A stretch of 64,000 nt of DNA, taken from Aestuariivirga litoralis. GTDB taxonomy: Bacteria > Pseudomonadota > Alphaproteobacteria > Rhizobiales > Aestuariivirgaceae. Under the pieces are notes generated by a model that saw nothing but the letters and a program-made list of their open reading frames with translations, was not told the DNA's origin and made no database searches. Position 1 is the first letter of the stretch. Each line of letters opens with the position of its first letter. Positions 32,930-42,379 of this stretch are shown piece after piece. The stretch is taken from assembly GCF_003234965.1 (NCBI RefSeq), contig NZ_QKVK01000001.1, positions 124,001 to 188,000 on the forward strand. Direction: 5' to 3'. Made by a program: the position numbers and the translations under genes.

Positions 32930-33809
32930 CTTCCTGCGCTGGGCACTGTCGGAATTCCGTGCCGCCAAACTGGTCCATGGTCACGGCACCACATCGGCCA
33001 CCGACGAGGCGGCCTTCCTGATCCTCGAGGCACTGCACCTGCCGGTCGACGACATCAACCCGTGGCTCGATGCACGGCTGCTGGAACCCGAAAGGCAGAG
33101 GCTCGCGCAGCTCATCCGGGCGCGGATCGATACGCGCATGCCGGCCGCCTATCTGGTGAAGCGCGCCTATATCCACGGCATCCCCTTCTACGTCGACGAA
33201 CGGGTGATCGTACCGCGCTCCTTTATCGGCGAACTGATGTTCTCCGGCATCTTCGGCGGCGAAGACGCTCCGCTGATCGAGGATGTCTCCAATGTCACAA
33301 GCGTCCTCGACCTCTGCACCGGCTCGGGTTGCCTCGCCATTCTGGCCGCAGGCCTGTTCCCGGATGCCGAGGTGGACGCAGCAGACCTCTCCGCCGATGC
33401 CCTGGAGGTGGCACGCATCAATGTCGACGAGCATGACCTGGCCGACCGGGTGAACCTGCTCCACGGCGACCTCTTCGATGCGGTGGAGGGGCGGACATAT
33501 GATCTCATCATCTCCAACCCGCCCTATGTCGCGGGCGGCGAAGTTGCGGCCTTTCCGGCTGAATATGGCCACGAGCCGGTGATGGCGCATCTCGGCGGCG
33601 AAGACGGTCTCGACCTCGTGCGGCGCATCCTCGCCGCAGCCGCGGACCACCTGAACCCCGGGGGCGGATTGCTCTGCGAGATCGGCACCGGGCGCGAGCG
33701 GCTGGTCGACGACTATCCCCAGCTCGACTTCCTGTGGCTCGATACCGAGGAGTCGGAGGGCGAGGTGTTCTGGATCACCCGCGAGCAACTGCTGGAGGCA
33801 GAGCTCTAG
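32877..33809 (+). CDS. prmB: 50S ribosomal protein L3 N5-glutamine methyltransferase
   Basis: A 310-residue protein of HemK-type layout. An N-terminal helical bundle (to about residue 95) is followed by PAAYLVKRAYIHGIPFYVDE-RVIVPRSF, the SAM motif LDLCTGSGCLAILAA, ADLSADAL, and the catalytic SNPPYVA at about residue 207, which binds the glutamine amide. RVIVPRS and GEDGLDLVRRI separate PrmB from PrmC. PrmB methylates Gln150 of ribosomal protein L3. The ATG lies inside the EamA gene, 53 bases before its stop; a later start near 32913 would remove part of the first helix. Confidence 0.93.
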   Translation: MPDKLASEASSQLSTIRDFLRWALSEFRAAKLVHGHGTTSATDEAAFLILEALHLPVDDINPWLDARLLEPERQRLAQLIRARIDTRMPAAYLVKRAYIHGIPFYVDERVIVPRSFIGELMFSGIFGGEDAPLIEDVSNVTSVLDLCTGSGCLAILAAGLFPDAEVDAADLSADALEVARINVDEHDLADRVNLLHGDLFDAVEGRTYDLIISNPPYVAGGEVAAFPAEYGHEPVMAHLGGEDGLDLVRRILAAAADHLNPGGGLLCEIGTGRERLVDDYPQLDFLWLDTEESEGEVFWITREQLLEAEL

Positions 33810-34535
33810 CTATTTCCGCAGGCCGGAGGACACCGCCAGATTGTCATACATGCGCCGCGTCATGCGGGCCATTTGCGGCATGAGGGGAAAGGACTCCCGC
33901 ACCAGCCGCTGGTAGGCACCCTCGCCACAGTGCTTTTCGAGATTGGCGACATAGCCCGGCAGCGACGACCAGGACGCCACCGACTGCGGCGAGAACTCGC
34001 AATGGAACTGGGTGCTCATGGCATGATCGCCGACTGCCAGGGCCTGTACCGGGGTGCGGGGTGAGGAGGCCAGCACGCGGGCCTGCTGCGGCACGCGCTT
34101 CACCTCTGCCATGTGCCATTGCATGACCTTGTGGCGGGGCTCCAGCCCCTGCATGAGGCGGTGGGATGCCGCCTCCCCGGTCAGCGTCACGTCGAAGACG
34201 CCGACCTCGCCTTCCTCCGCCAGCGCCACCTCGCCGCCCAGCGCGGTGGCCAGCAGCTGGTGGCCGAGGCAGACACCGAAATAGGGCTTGGCGCGCTCGG
34301 CCACCCACTCGCGGATCGCCTGTTTCTCGGCAACGAGCCACGGAAACTCGGCTTCCTGCCAGGTGTCCTGCGCACCCCCGAGAACGAAGAGAAGATCATA
34401 GGAGGCGAGAGACGGGATGTCCTGCCCCTCGAACAGCCGCACGGCCTCGGGCACGATGCCGTCTTCGGCGAAGTAGTCGACGAACCGACCGGGATGGTCG
34501 TGGTCCATGTGCTGGAAGACGAGTGCGCGCTTCAT
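33810..34535 (-). CDS. Type 1 glutamine amidotransferase
   Basis: Starting at the ATG at 34535 (GAAGG eight bases upstream) gives 241 residues; an ATG two codons earlier has poor spacing. The class I triad is complete: Cys in YFGVCLGHQLLA, His and Glu in TQFHCEFSP. The domain stands alone, like the GMP-synthase-type glutamine amidotransferases that degrade or transfer amide nitrogen (for instance gamma-glutamyl-metabolite hydrolases). The partner or substrate is unknown. It abuts prmB tail to tail, with the stop codons reading TAG-CTA. Cytoplasmic. Confidence 0.88.
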   Translation of the reverse strand: MKRALVFQHMDHDHPGRFVDYFAEDGIVPEAVRLFEGQDIPSLASYDLLFVLGGAQDTWQEAEFPWLVAEKQAIREWVAERAKPYFGVCLGHQLLATALGGEVALAEEGEVGVFDVTLTGEAASHRLMQGLEPRHKVMQWHMAEVKRVPQQARVLASSPRTPVQALAVGDHAMSTQFHCEFSPQSVASWSSLPGYVANLEKHCGEGAYQRLVRESFPLMPQMARMTRRMYDNLAVSSGLRK

Positions 34536-34700
34536 TCCCATAGCCTTCTTCCCGGAGCAGCGGCCCCGGCGAAGACGGCAATTGCAGGAAAACCGGCCCT
34601 TTGTCGAGACTCGGACGCGAGCCTCGATTGCGAGGCTGGCACGCTGCGGGGCGGCGGAGCGGCCAGCTTTGCGGGCTTCCTGCCGAAGCCCGGCCAGAGA

Positions 34701-34913
34701 TCAGTCGATCTGCAGGTTCACGGCCTGCGGGCCGCGGCCCTTCTTGTCAGGCTGAACCTCGAAACTGATCTTCATGTTTTCCGAGAGCTCGGGAATGCCG
34801 GAACGTTGCACGGCGGTGATATGCACGAACACATCCTTGCCGCCACCTTCTGGCGAAATGAACCCGTAGCCCTTGGCTTGGTTGAAAAACTTCACAGTGC
34901 CGTTCTGGCGCAT
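34701..34913 (-). CDS. Cold-shock domain protein (CspA family)
   Basis: A 70-residue single cold-shock domain: NGTVKFFNQAKGYGFISPEG (RNP1 motif KGYGFI) and KDVFVHITAVQ (RNP2 FVH). It binds single-stranded RNA or DNA and melts RNA structure. The start is the ATG at 34913; a further ATG 18 bases upstream would add MRDAVS. A hairpin (GGGCTTC-CTGCC-GAAGCCC, 34673-34691) follows the stop, without a T-tract. The probable promoter lies about 180 bases upstream, so the mRNA has a long leader, as is typical of cold-shock genes. Confidence 0.92.
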   Translation of the reverse strand: MRQNGTVKFFNQAKGYGFISPEGGGKDVFVHITAVQRSGIPELSENMKISFEVQPDKKGRGPQAVNLQID

Positions 34914-35090
34914 CGAAACAGCGTCCCTCATCCAGTCTTTTCTTGACGCCCGTCGCCGCCGCCTGCGAGGCGGCACCGGACCTGCCTCAGCCGCGTCCCA
35001 ATGGAAAGGCACTTTCCCCTGATGAGGATACGGGTCTTGACCAGTTGAACAGCACAGCCGACATCCGGACTTGCCGCCCGGACAGGTTTT

Positions 35091-35119
35091 ATTATGAGCC
35101 ACCTATGCGTTTGCGGCAA
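35091..35119 (-). promoter_or_regulatory. Probable sigma-70 promoter of the cold-shock gene
   Basis: Reading the minus strand, TTGCCG (35119-35114) and CATAAT (35096-35091) are separated by exactly 17 bases. Transcription would begin near 35084, giving a leader of about 170 bases before the ATG at 34913, containing much potential secondary structure. Confidence 0.55.
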
Positions 35120-35170
35120 GAGGGGTCTTCCGCGCAGGCGGAGCTTGACTGGATGGGTTATGAAGTGGTC

Positions 35171-35767
35171 ATGATTCGCTCGAGACCGATCCGGGCCGCC
35201 GTTGCGGCCCTCTTGTTGCTCGCGGGAGCTGGCCCCGCCCCGGCAGACACCACGCACAGCATCGAGTTCACCTATTATCCGGTGGCCGGCCGGACGCCCG
35301 GGGAGATCTACCGGTCGATCGTGAACCGCGGCCCCAAGGTTGCTGGCGAGCGCGCCATTGCCGCCACGTCCGCCCGCGGGGTCCAGAACTATAGCCTGCA
35401 GCAGGAGGGCTCATCCTGCCGGGTGGTGGAAAACCACGTCAATTTCCGCTTCACCGTGGAGATGCCGAAGCCCACCGGACTTGCGTCACTGTCGGCCAGG
35501 GACCGGGGCCTGTGGCAGCAGTTCACCGCCTTCCTCAAGGCACACGAACTGCAGCACACCAGGCTGTGGCTGCGCTGCGCCGCCGACCTCGACCGCAAGG
35601 TACTCGGCATCAAGACCGGCAACTGCAAGGACGCGGCCCAGGAGGCGGAAGACCTGTGGCGGAAGATGAAGACCGCCTGCGACAAGAAGCAGGTGCGCTT
35701 CGACAGCGAGCAGCGCGCCGAACTTCTGGCCCAGCCCTTCATGCAGAGGGTGATGCGCGGGGACTGA
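35171..35767 (+). CDS. DUF922 secreted Zn-metalloprotease-like protein, copy 1
   Basis: The ATG at 35171 gives 198 residues with a signal peptide (SRPIRAAVAALLLLAGAGPA). The mature part belongs to DUF922, predicted secreted zinc-dependent proteases: FTYYPVAGRTPGEIYRSIV, then the zinc-site FLKAHELQHTRLWLRCAADLD with HELQH, and a C-terminal cysteine-containing CDKKQVRF. Three or so cysteines could pair. Unlike many DUF922 proteins it is small and single-domain. A paralogue follows after 96 bases. Protease activity is predicted, not established. The long upstream in-frame extension crosses the cold-shock gene's leader and is not real. Confidence 0.82.
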   Translation: MIRSRPIRAAVAALLLLAGAGPAPADTTHSIEFTYYPVAGRTPGEIYRSIVNRGPKVAGERAIAATSARGVQNYSLQQEGSSCRVVENHVNFRFTVEMPKPTGLASLSARDRGLWQQFTAFLKAHELQHTRLWLRCAADLDRKVLGIKTGNCKDAAQEAEDLWRKMKTACDKKQVRFDSEQRAELLAQPFMQRVMRGD

Positions 35768-35863
35768 ACTCGGGGGGCAAGAAACTACCTAGACTTATTT
35801 TCTTGATCCCCCGCCTCCGGCTGCCGATAGTGCTGGTGCAGCTTCAGCAGGATTGTTCAACCC

Positions 35864-36450
35864 ATGGTATCACCCTGGCCCGCGGCACTTGCGCTATCCG
35901 TGCTCTGCTTCTGTGGCCAGGCCGGGGCCAAGGTGGTCTCGAACACCCAGATCTCCTACTACACGGCTGACGGCACGACGCCGGGAGCGATTTTCCGCGC
36001 CCTGCTGAAGGGGGGGCCGCGCGTCGGCGGCGCCCAGGCCATTGCGTCGATCTCCACCCGCGCCGTGCAGGACGGCGGCCTCAACGAAAGCAATGGCGGC
36101 TGCGTGATTGCTGACTATGCGATCAAGCTCAACTTTCTCATCAAGCGGCCGCGCATTGCGAACCTGGGCGTTCTGTCGGCAGCCGACAGGGCGAAATGGA
36201 ACCAGCTGAACGGCTTCATCATCGCGCATGAAAACCAGCACAAGCAGATATGGCTCACCTGCGCCGCAGACCTCGACCGGCGCATCCGCGCCACCACGGC
36301 CCCTTCCTGCAAGCAGCTGGCGGGCAAGGGGCAAGCCATGTGGAAGAAGATGCTGGCGGATTGTGACCGCAAGCAACGTTCCTTCGATGGCGTCCAGGCG
36401 CGGCAGCTCGAGGCGCTGCCCTTCATGAAGCGCGCCCGCAGCGGCGCCGA

Positions 36451-36454
<4 letters not shown>
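35864..36454 (+). CDS. DUF922 secreted Zn-metalloprotease-like protein, copy 2
   Basis: A 196-residue paralogue of copy 1. The ATG at 35864 starts a signal peptide ending near GQAGA-KVV; the mature part has ISYYTADGTTPGAIFRALLK, zinc-site FIIAHENQHKQIWLTCAADLD (HENQH), and DCDRKQRSFD. Residue pattern and spacing match copy 1 through the whole length, so this is a tandem duplication. The stop codon overlaps the convergent mtnP stop by three bases (CTAG). Likely periplasmic or secreted. Confidence 0.82.
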
Positions 36455-37326
<872 letters not shown>

Positions 37327-37368
37327 GAAGCCCTCCAACTGCTGGCCGCAGGATGCCCGAGGCCAGCA

Positions 37369-37400
37369 AAAAGGAAAAGGCCCGGACCATCGTCCGGGCC
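37369..37400 (-). terminator. Intrinsic terminator of petABC
   Basis: On the minus strand, after the petC stop, the stem GGCCCGGAC-GATG-GTCCGGGCC (nine base pairs) is followed by TTTTCCTTTTT. This is a textbook intrinsic terminator, 25 bases past the last pet gene. Confidence 0.88.
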
Positions 37401-37425
37401 TCGTCAGATCGTCGCCTGGCTGGCG

Positions 37426-38256
37426 TCAGTGCACGTCGGCCCAGACCTTCTTCTTCACCAGGTACAGCAGCAGCGCCAGGATGCCGAGGAAGATCATGAC
37501 CATGAAGCCGGTGCGCTTCCTCTCTTCCATCTTCGGTTCTGCCGTCCAGGCGAGGAAGGCGGACACGTCGCGCGCCATCTGGTCGACGGTCGCCTTGGTG
37601 CCGTCGTCATAGGTCACCTGGTCGTCGGTCAGCGGCGGCGGCATGCCGATCCAGTGGCCGTTGGCGAAATAGGGGTTGTAGTGCTTGCCCTCGGGCTGCT
37701 CCTTCTTGAGCTCCTCGGGGACCTGCTCGTCCGGCACATAGCCGGTCAGCACCGAGTAGACATACTGCGGGCCGCCGATGCCGTTGAACAGCTGGTTGAA
37801 GGTGCCGTACCAGCCGGGGCGGTACTTGGTGATGAGCGACAGGTCCGGCGGATAGGCGCCGCCATTGGCGACGCGCGCCGCCTGCTCGTTCGGGAACGGC
37901 GAGGGGAAGCGGTCGGAGGGAAGGCCGGTCCGCTCGAACATTTCGCCCTGGTCGTTGGGCCCGTCCTGCATGGTGTAGCCGGCGGCGACCGCCTTCACCT
38001 GCTCGTCGGAGAATTCCGGCCCGCCCGGCTGGGACAGGTTGCGGAACGAGACATAGTGCATCGAGTGGCAGTTCGAGCAGACTTCCTTGTAGACCTTGTA
38101 GCCGCGCTGCAGCTGCGCCCGGTCGAAGGTGCCGAAGGGCCCTTCGAAGGAATAGCTGATGCCCTTTGCGGGGGTCTGGCCCTCGGCCGCCTGTGCCGCC
38201 CCGAAGGACAGCGCGAGGCCCATGGCCGCGATTGCGAGTGTCTTGAGCAGTGTCAT
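37426..38256 (-). CDS. petC: Cytochrome c1 of the bc1 complex
   Basis: Starting at the ATG at 38256 (GGGGGA nine bases upstream) gives 276 residues. A signal peptide (to about residue 24, AAQAA-EG) exports it; heme attaches at VCSNCHSMH (Cys60, Cys63, His64). A methionine ligand lies in the MPPPL region, and a C-terminal membrane anchor (MVMIFLGILALLLYLVKKKVW) holds the protein on the periplasmic face. It carries electrons from the Rieske centre to cytochrome c. It follows petB with 17 bases between, the third gene of the operon. Length and layout match rhizobial cytochrome c1. Confidence 0.96.
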   Translation of the reverse strand: MTLLKTLAIAAMGLALSFGAAQAAEGQTPAKGISYSFEGPFGTFDRAQLQRGYKVYKEVCSNCHSMHYVSFRNLSQPGGPEFSDEQVKAVAAGYTMQDGPNDQGEMFERTGLPSDRFPSPFPNEQAARVANGGAYPPDLSLITKYRPGWYGTFNQLFNGIGGPQYVYSVLTGYVPDEQVPEELKKEQPEGKHYNPYFANGHWIGMPPPLTDDQVTYDDGTKATVDQMARDVSAFLAWTAEPKMEERKRTGFMVMIFLGILALLLYLVKKKVWADVH

Positions 38257-38273
38257 GTTCTCTTTCCCCCAGA

Positions 38274-39530
38274 TCACTCGGCAGGCACGGCCGTGGTGGC
38301 AGGATGCTTCTTGGCGAGCACCGCATCGGAAATCGAGGCGGGCAGCGGCTTCGGCGTTTCGAGCAGGCCGAGCAGCGGCAGGATCACCAGGAAGTGCGCG
38401 AAGTAATAGGCCGTCAGGATGCGCGAGAACACCACGTAGAGCCCTTCCGCCGGCTTGGAGCCGAGGTAGCCGAGCGCCACGCAGACGATCACGAAGATCC
38501 AGAAGAAGCCCTTGAACAGCGGGCGGTAGTTGCCCGAGCGCACCTTCGAGGTATCAAGCCACGGCAGCGCGAACAGGATCAGGATCGAGCCGAACATCGC
38601 GATGACGCCGCCCAGCTTGTCCGGAATGGCGCGCAGGATGGCGTAGAACGGCAGGTAGTACCATTCCGGCACGATGTGCGCCGGCGTCACCAGCGGGTTG
38701 GCTTCCTGGTAGTTGATGGCGTGACCCAGGTAGTTGGGCGCGAAGAAGATCCACGCCGCGAAGAACATCAGGAAGATGACGATCGCGAAGGCATCCTTCA
38801 CCGTGTAGTAGGGGCTGAAGGGAATGGTGTCCTGCGCGCTCTTCACCGACACGCCGGTCGGGTTGTTGTTGCCCACCACGTGCAGCGCCCAGATGTGCAG
38901 GCCAACGAGCGCGGCAAGCACGAAGGGCAGCAGGTAGTGCAGCGAGAAGAAGCGGTTCAGCGTCGGATTGTCGACCGAGTAGCCGCCCCACAGCAGCGTG
39001 GTGATCGAGTTGCCGACGAAGGGGATGGCCGAGAACAGGTTGGTGATGACCTTGGCGCCCCAGAACGACATCTGGCCCCAGGGCAGAACGTAGCCCATGA
39101 AGGCGGTAGCCATCATCACGAGGTAGATCAGCACGCCGATCATCCACAGCACTTCGCGCGGCGCCTTGTAGGAACCGTAATACATGCCGCGGAAAATGTG
39201 GATATAGACCGCGATGAAGAACATCGAGGCCCCGTTGGCGTGCATGTAGCGCAGCAGCCAGCCGGAGTTCACGTCGCGCATGATGCCTTCGACCGACTGG
39301 AAGGCCATGTCGACGTGCGGCGTGTAGTGCATGACCAGCACGACGCCGGTGACGATCTGCACCACCAGCATGACGGCGAGGATGCCGCCGAAGGTCCACC
39401 AGTAGTTCAGGTTCTTCGGGGTGGGGAAGTCCAGCGCCTGGCCCTGCACCATGTCCATGACGGGAAGCCGCTCATGGAACCACTTCGCGAAGGCCGACTT
39501 GGGCTGATAATTCGATGCGTGTCCGCTCAT
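38274..39530 (-). CDS. petB: Cytochrome b of the bc1 complex
   Basis: A 418-residue membrane protein, the quinol-oxidising core. The two b hemes are held by histidines in paired helices, visible at [20 protein letters not shown] and at HLWALHVVG-type segments ([13 protein letters not shown]); the Qo-site [18 protein letters not shown] is intact. About eight transmembrane helices run to [11 protein letters not shown]. The gene is in the order petA-petB-petC, 15 bases after petA. Translation start is the ATG at 39530. Confidence 0.97.
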   Translation of the reverse strand: MSGHASNYQPKSAFAKWFHERLPVMDMVQGQALDFPTPKNLNYWWTFGGILAVMLVVQIVTGVVLVMHYTPHVDMAFQSVEGIMRDVNSGWLLRYMHANGASMFFIAVYIHIFRGMYYGSYKAPREVLWMIGVLIYLVMMATAFMGYVLPWGQMSFWGAKVITNLFSAIPFVGNSITTLLWGGYSVDNPTLNRFFSLHYLLPFVLAALVGLHIWALHVVGNNNPTGVSVKSAQDTIPFSPYYTVKDAFAIVIFLMFFAAWIFFAPNYLGHAINYQEANPLVTPAHIVPEWYYLPFYAILRAIPDKLGGVIAMFGSILILFALPWLDTSKVRSGNYRPLFKGFFWIFVIVCVALGYLGSKPAEGLYVVFSRILTAYYFAHFLVILPLLGLLETPKPLPASISDAVLAKKHPATTAVPAE

Positions 39531-39545
39531 TGAGGATGGTCCTTC

Positions 39546-40133
39546 TTAGCCGATGCGGATCTTGGTGTCGGTGAGATAGGCATAGGCCGGAACCGGCAGG
39601 TTCTGCGGCGCGGGGCCTTTCCGGATGCGGCCGGCGGTGTCGTAGTGCGAGCCGTGGCAGGGGCAGAACCAGCCGCCGTGCTTGGCAGAACCCTCGACCA
39701 CCGCGAAGTCGCCCTCGTTGGCGATCGGCACGCAGCCCAGGTGGGTGCACACGCCCATCATGATGAGGAACTGTTCCTTGCCACCCACCACGCGGTTCAC
39801 GTCGGTCGCGGGGTCGCTTTCGGGCAGGTTGGCGTTGCGGGCCAGCGGGTCCTTCAGGTCGGTCATCGGGACGGCCTTGGCCGCCTCGATCTCGGCCGGC
39901 AGCCGGTGGCGCACGAACACCGGGTTGCCGCGCCACTTGATGGTGATTTCCTGGCCTTCGGCGATGGGGGCCAGGTCGAGTTCGACCGAGGCCATGGCCA
40001 GCACCGAGGCGTCGGGGTTCATCTGGTTGATGAATGGCCAAGCCGCCAGCGCTGCGCCGACGGCTGCAACCGAACCCGTTGCGATATAGAGAAAATCGCG
40101 CCGGTTGGTTTCCGCATGTTCCGCTGTGGACAC
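39546..40133 (-). CDS. petA: Rieske iron-sulfur subunit of the bc1 complex
   Basis: A GTG start at 40133 (GGGAAG eight bases upstream) gives 195 residues; a longer upstream reading has no reason behind it. A twin-arginine-type RRDFLYIATG and one helix (SVAAVGAALAAWPFI) anchor it in the membrane. The 2Fe-2S ligands are complete: VCTHLGC (Cys129, His131) and CPCHGSHYD (Cys157, His160), with Cys134 and Cys159 as the disulfide. First gene of petABC; divergent from trmL. Together with petB and petC it makes the cytochrome bc1 complex. Confidence 0.96.
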   Translation of the reverse strand: MSTAEHAETNRRDFLYIATGSVAAVGAALAAWPFINQMNPDASVLAMASVELDLAPIAEGQEITIKWRGNPVFVRHRLPAEIEAAKAVPMTDLKDPLARNANLPESDPATDVNRVVGGKEQFLIMMGVCTHLGCVPIANEGDFAVVEGSAKHGGWFCPCHGSHYDTAGRIRKGPAPQNLPVPAYAYLTDTKIRIG

Positions 40134-40308
40134 GTGTCTTCTTCCCTTTTGTTGCCGCGCCGTACCGTAGAACAGGCTACGGGCGGGCGTTCCCCGGCGC
40201 TCAAACCCGCGACCTTTTGGCATTGCGCTTTCGAGAAGTCTAGCCATCAAGTGTCGCAGTTCGCAGGGAAATTGGTAGGCCCCCGGGGCCTGCGGAAGGA
40301 ACCGGAAA

Positions 40309-40767
40309 ATGCTCGAAATCGCCCTCTACCAGCCGGACATCGCCCCCAACGCGGCCACCATCCTCCGGATGTGCGCCTGTTTCGGCCTCACCTGCCGCAT
40401 CATCGAGCCGGCGGGCTTCGTGATGAGCGAGTCCCAGTTCCGCCGGGCCGGCATGGACTATCTGGACAAGGCCGCCCTCCTCACCCACGCCTCCTGGGCG
40501 GCCTACCGGCAGGCCACCGCCGGCCGGCGCAGCGTGCTGCTGACCACAAGGGCCAGCCTGCCCGTCTGGGACTTCGCCTTCCAGCCGGATGACCTGATCC
40601 TGATGGGGCGGGAAAGCGTGGGGGTGCCCGACACGGTGCACGCGGCCGTCGAGGCGCGCGTGACCCTGCCCATGCGCGAGGGGCTGCGCTCGCTCAACGT
40701 GGCGATCGCCTGCGCCATCGCCACCGGCGAGGCGCTGCGCCAGCTTCGCGGCCGCCCTACTCCTTGA
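40309..40767 (+). CDS. trmL: tRNA (cytidine(34)-2'-O)-methyltransferase
   Basis: A 152-residue SPOUT-fold enzyme: MLEIALYQPDIAPNAATILR at the start, LMGRESVGVP with the knot, and a final LNVAIACAIATGEALRQL. TrmL (YibK) methylates the wobble ribose of tRNA-Leu. Length and motifs match well. It is divergent from petA; the about 175-base gap carries promoters for both. The end overlaps the convergent TadG gene by 11 bases. Activity is transferred from the E. coli enzyme. Confidence 0.93.
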   Translation: MLEIALYQPDIAPNAATILRMCACFGLTCRIIEPAGFVMSESQFRRAGMDYLDKAALLTHASWAAYRQATAGRRSVLLTTRASLPVWDFAFQPDDLILMGRESVGVPDTVHAAVEARVTLPMREGLRSLNVAIACAIATGEALRQLRGRPTP

Positions 40768-42208
40768 GGCTGTTGTAGGAGAAGGCCATGCCGATCCGCT
40801 TGAAGGCGTTCTGAAGGCCAGCGGCCGTATTCACGTTATAGAAGTCGGCTGGGGATGAGGCGCAGTTCTTGAGCATGTCGAGCGTGTCGGTGATGTTGAT
40901 GGAGAGCGCCACCGTACTGATCTTGATGTCGTCGTCCTTGATGTTGGCGCAAATGTCGAGTGTCAGTTGATCAGATGCCGCACTCGGCCCTCTCACGCCG
41001 TCTTTAGCGGTCGTGGGTCGCCACCAGTTTTGGCCATCCGTCAGCAGCACGATGGACTTGCGGGGCGCCGAGTCACCCGTCGCGGATGACGATTTCGTCA
41101 GCGGCTCCTCCGGGGTGAGCATGTTCCATCCCCAGATCAGGCCGACGGGGATGTAGGTCTGATTCGTATTGCCGTTGCCCATGACAGGCAGGGCATTGAT
41201 CCTGTTGCGGATGATGGTCTTTCCGGTGTTGTTGACGTCTGCCTTTGCGGTCAGGTCGGTAATCCATGGGGTGTCGCAACCGCCGATCGGGCCTTCATAC
41301 GGGGGTGACGTCGGACTACTGATGTTGGGGATCGGGGTCCAGGGCGTTCCACTGCCCCGCATCGGCACACATCCTGCAAATTCTACGGTTCTGCATCCGG
41401 TGCAAACTCGGGGCTCGTACTCGGTGCATCTATAGCACCGGTAGGTTCCTGGGCCATCGGAATTGGCGCACTCCGTCCAATATCCGGCTTTGCACACGAG
41501 CGGCGAGCAATGGAGATCACAGAGCCGGTCGGGCGTTCCAAGCTTCAGCCACGGTGCGCCGTTGTAGGCGGTGGTGATGTTCACCGCTCTCGCAAAAGGC
41601 ACGATGCCGACCTTGGCGTAATCACTGTCCAGCACATAATCGGTCAAACCCGTGGCGGCCTTTTGCATCTCGACCATCTTCGATTTTCCGCTATCCATGA
41701 GTTCGACCATCGATCCGGTGACGTCGAGCACAAGCGCCAGTTCGAGCGGTGCAGGCCGCGGGCGCTTGACACGGCCGCCTACAGTGATCGGGATCTCCGG
41801 CACCAGGAGCCTGGCGAAGGCCAGTTGAACCTTGCCCTTCGCGGTGATGATGATGCTGTCCTCGTTCTCGCCGGTGGACACGTAGTCGACCTGGAGGTCA
41901 TTGACGTCGTTCGGGTTGAAGACCAGAAGCTCCGGCGAGATGTTGTAATTGGCCTTGAAGAAGGCAATGACGGTTGCCTTCGCCCGTGCCTTCTTTTCCG
42001 CCTCGGTGATGCCCAGCGGTTGTTCCAGGGCATCGGCGGCGGCAGCCTTCGCGGCGCTGTCCACCGCGATCTGCAGGTCGCTGCGGATGAGGTAGGCCCG
42101 GCCCAGGTCGATTGCGGCAGCCGCCAGGACCATAAGCCCCACCAGGGCAACCGCGACAATGATGGCCACCGCCCCCCTTTCGCGTTGTCTGTGAACGAAC
42201 GTCTTCAT
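40757..42208 (-). CDS. TadE/TadG-type pilus assembly protein with VWA domain
   Basis: The ATG at 42208 gives 483 residues; an in-frame ATG at 42250 is a weaker alternative. The TadE/TadG start (RQRERGAVAIIVAVALVGLM, with a type IV prepilin-like helix, residues 8-33) is followed by a helical region, then a von Willebrand A domain: MIDAS DVTGSM (162-167), and the later TDGQNWW and CANIKDDDIKI. Between them, at 230-280, nine cysteines occur in a compact cluster (see findings), unusual for this family. TadG proteins of tight-adherence pilus systems interact with the pilus at the cell surface. No other tad genes lie in the window, so this may act apart from a Tad locus. Confidence 0.85.
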   Translation of the reverse strand: MKTFVHRQRERGAVAIIVAVALVGLMVLAAAAIDLGRAYLIRSDLQIAVDSAAKAAAADALEQPLGITEAEKKARAKATVIAFFKANYNISPELLVFNPNDVNDLQVDYVSTGENEDSIIITAKGKVQLAFARLLVPEIPITVGGRVKRPRPAPLELALVLDVTGSMVELMDSGKSKMVEMQKAATGLTDYVLDSDYAKVGIVPFARAVNITTAYNGAPWLKLGTPDRLCDLHCSPLVCKAGYWTECANSDGPGTYRCYRCTEYEPRVCTGCRTVEFAGCVPMRGSGTPWTPIPNISSPTSPPYEGPIGGCDTPWITDLTAKADVNNTGKTIIRNRINALPVMGNGNTNQTYIPVGLIWGWNMLTPEEPLTKSSSATGDSAPRKSIVLLTDGQNWWRPTTAKDGVRGPSAASDQLTLDICANIKDDDIKISTVALSINITDTLDMLKNCASSPADFYNVNTAAGLQNAFKRIGMAFSYNSLKE

Positions 42209-42379
42209 TGGCCTGCACCATTCCACTGCCAAGTCACCTTTAAGTAGCATACTTGACCGAAAATGCACAACCGCCCTGCGACGGAAGGTTACCGGATTTT
42301 CCCGTTCGGGCGTTCCTTCGGGCGCTGTTCACCACCGCGCGCCCGGTGCTAGGCTGTCGGGAAACCACAGGAATCGCCG

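Noticed and set aside
31739-32968. Minus-strand frame (409 codons) opposite the EamA transporter
   Set aside because: No start signal or known domain; the plus-strand EamA repeats are unmistakable.
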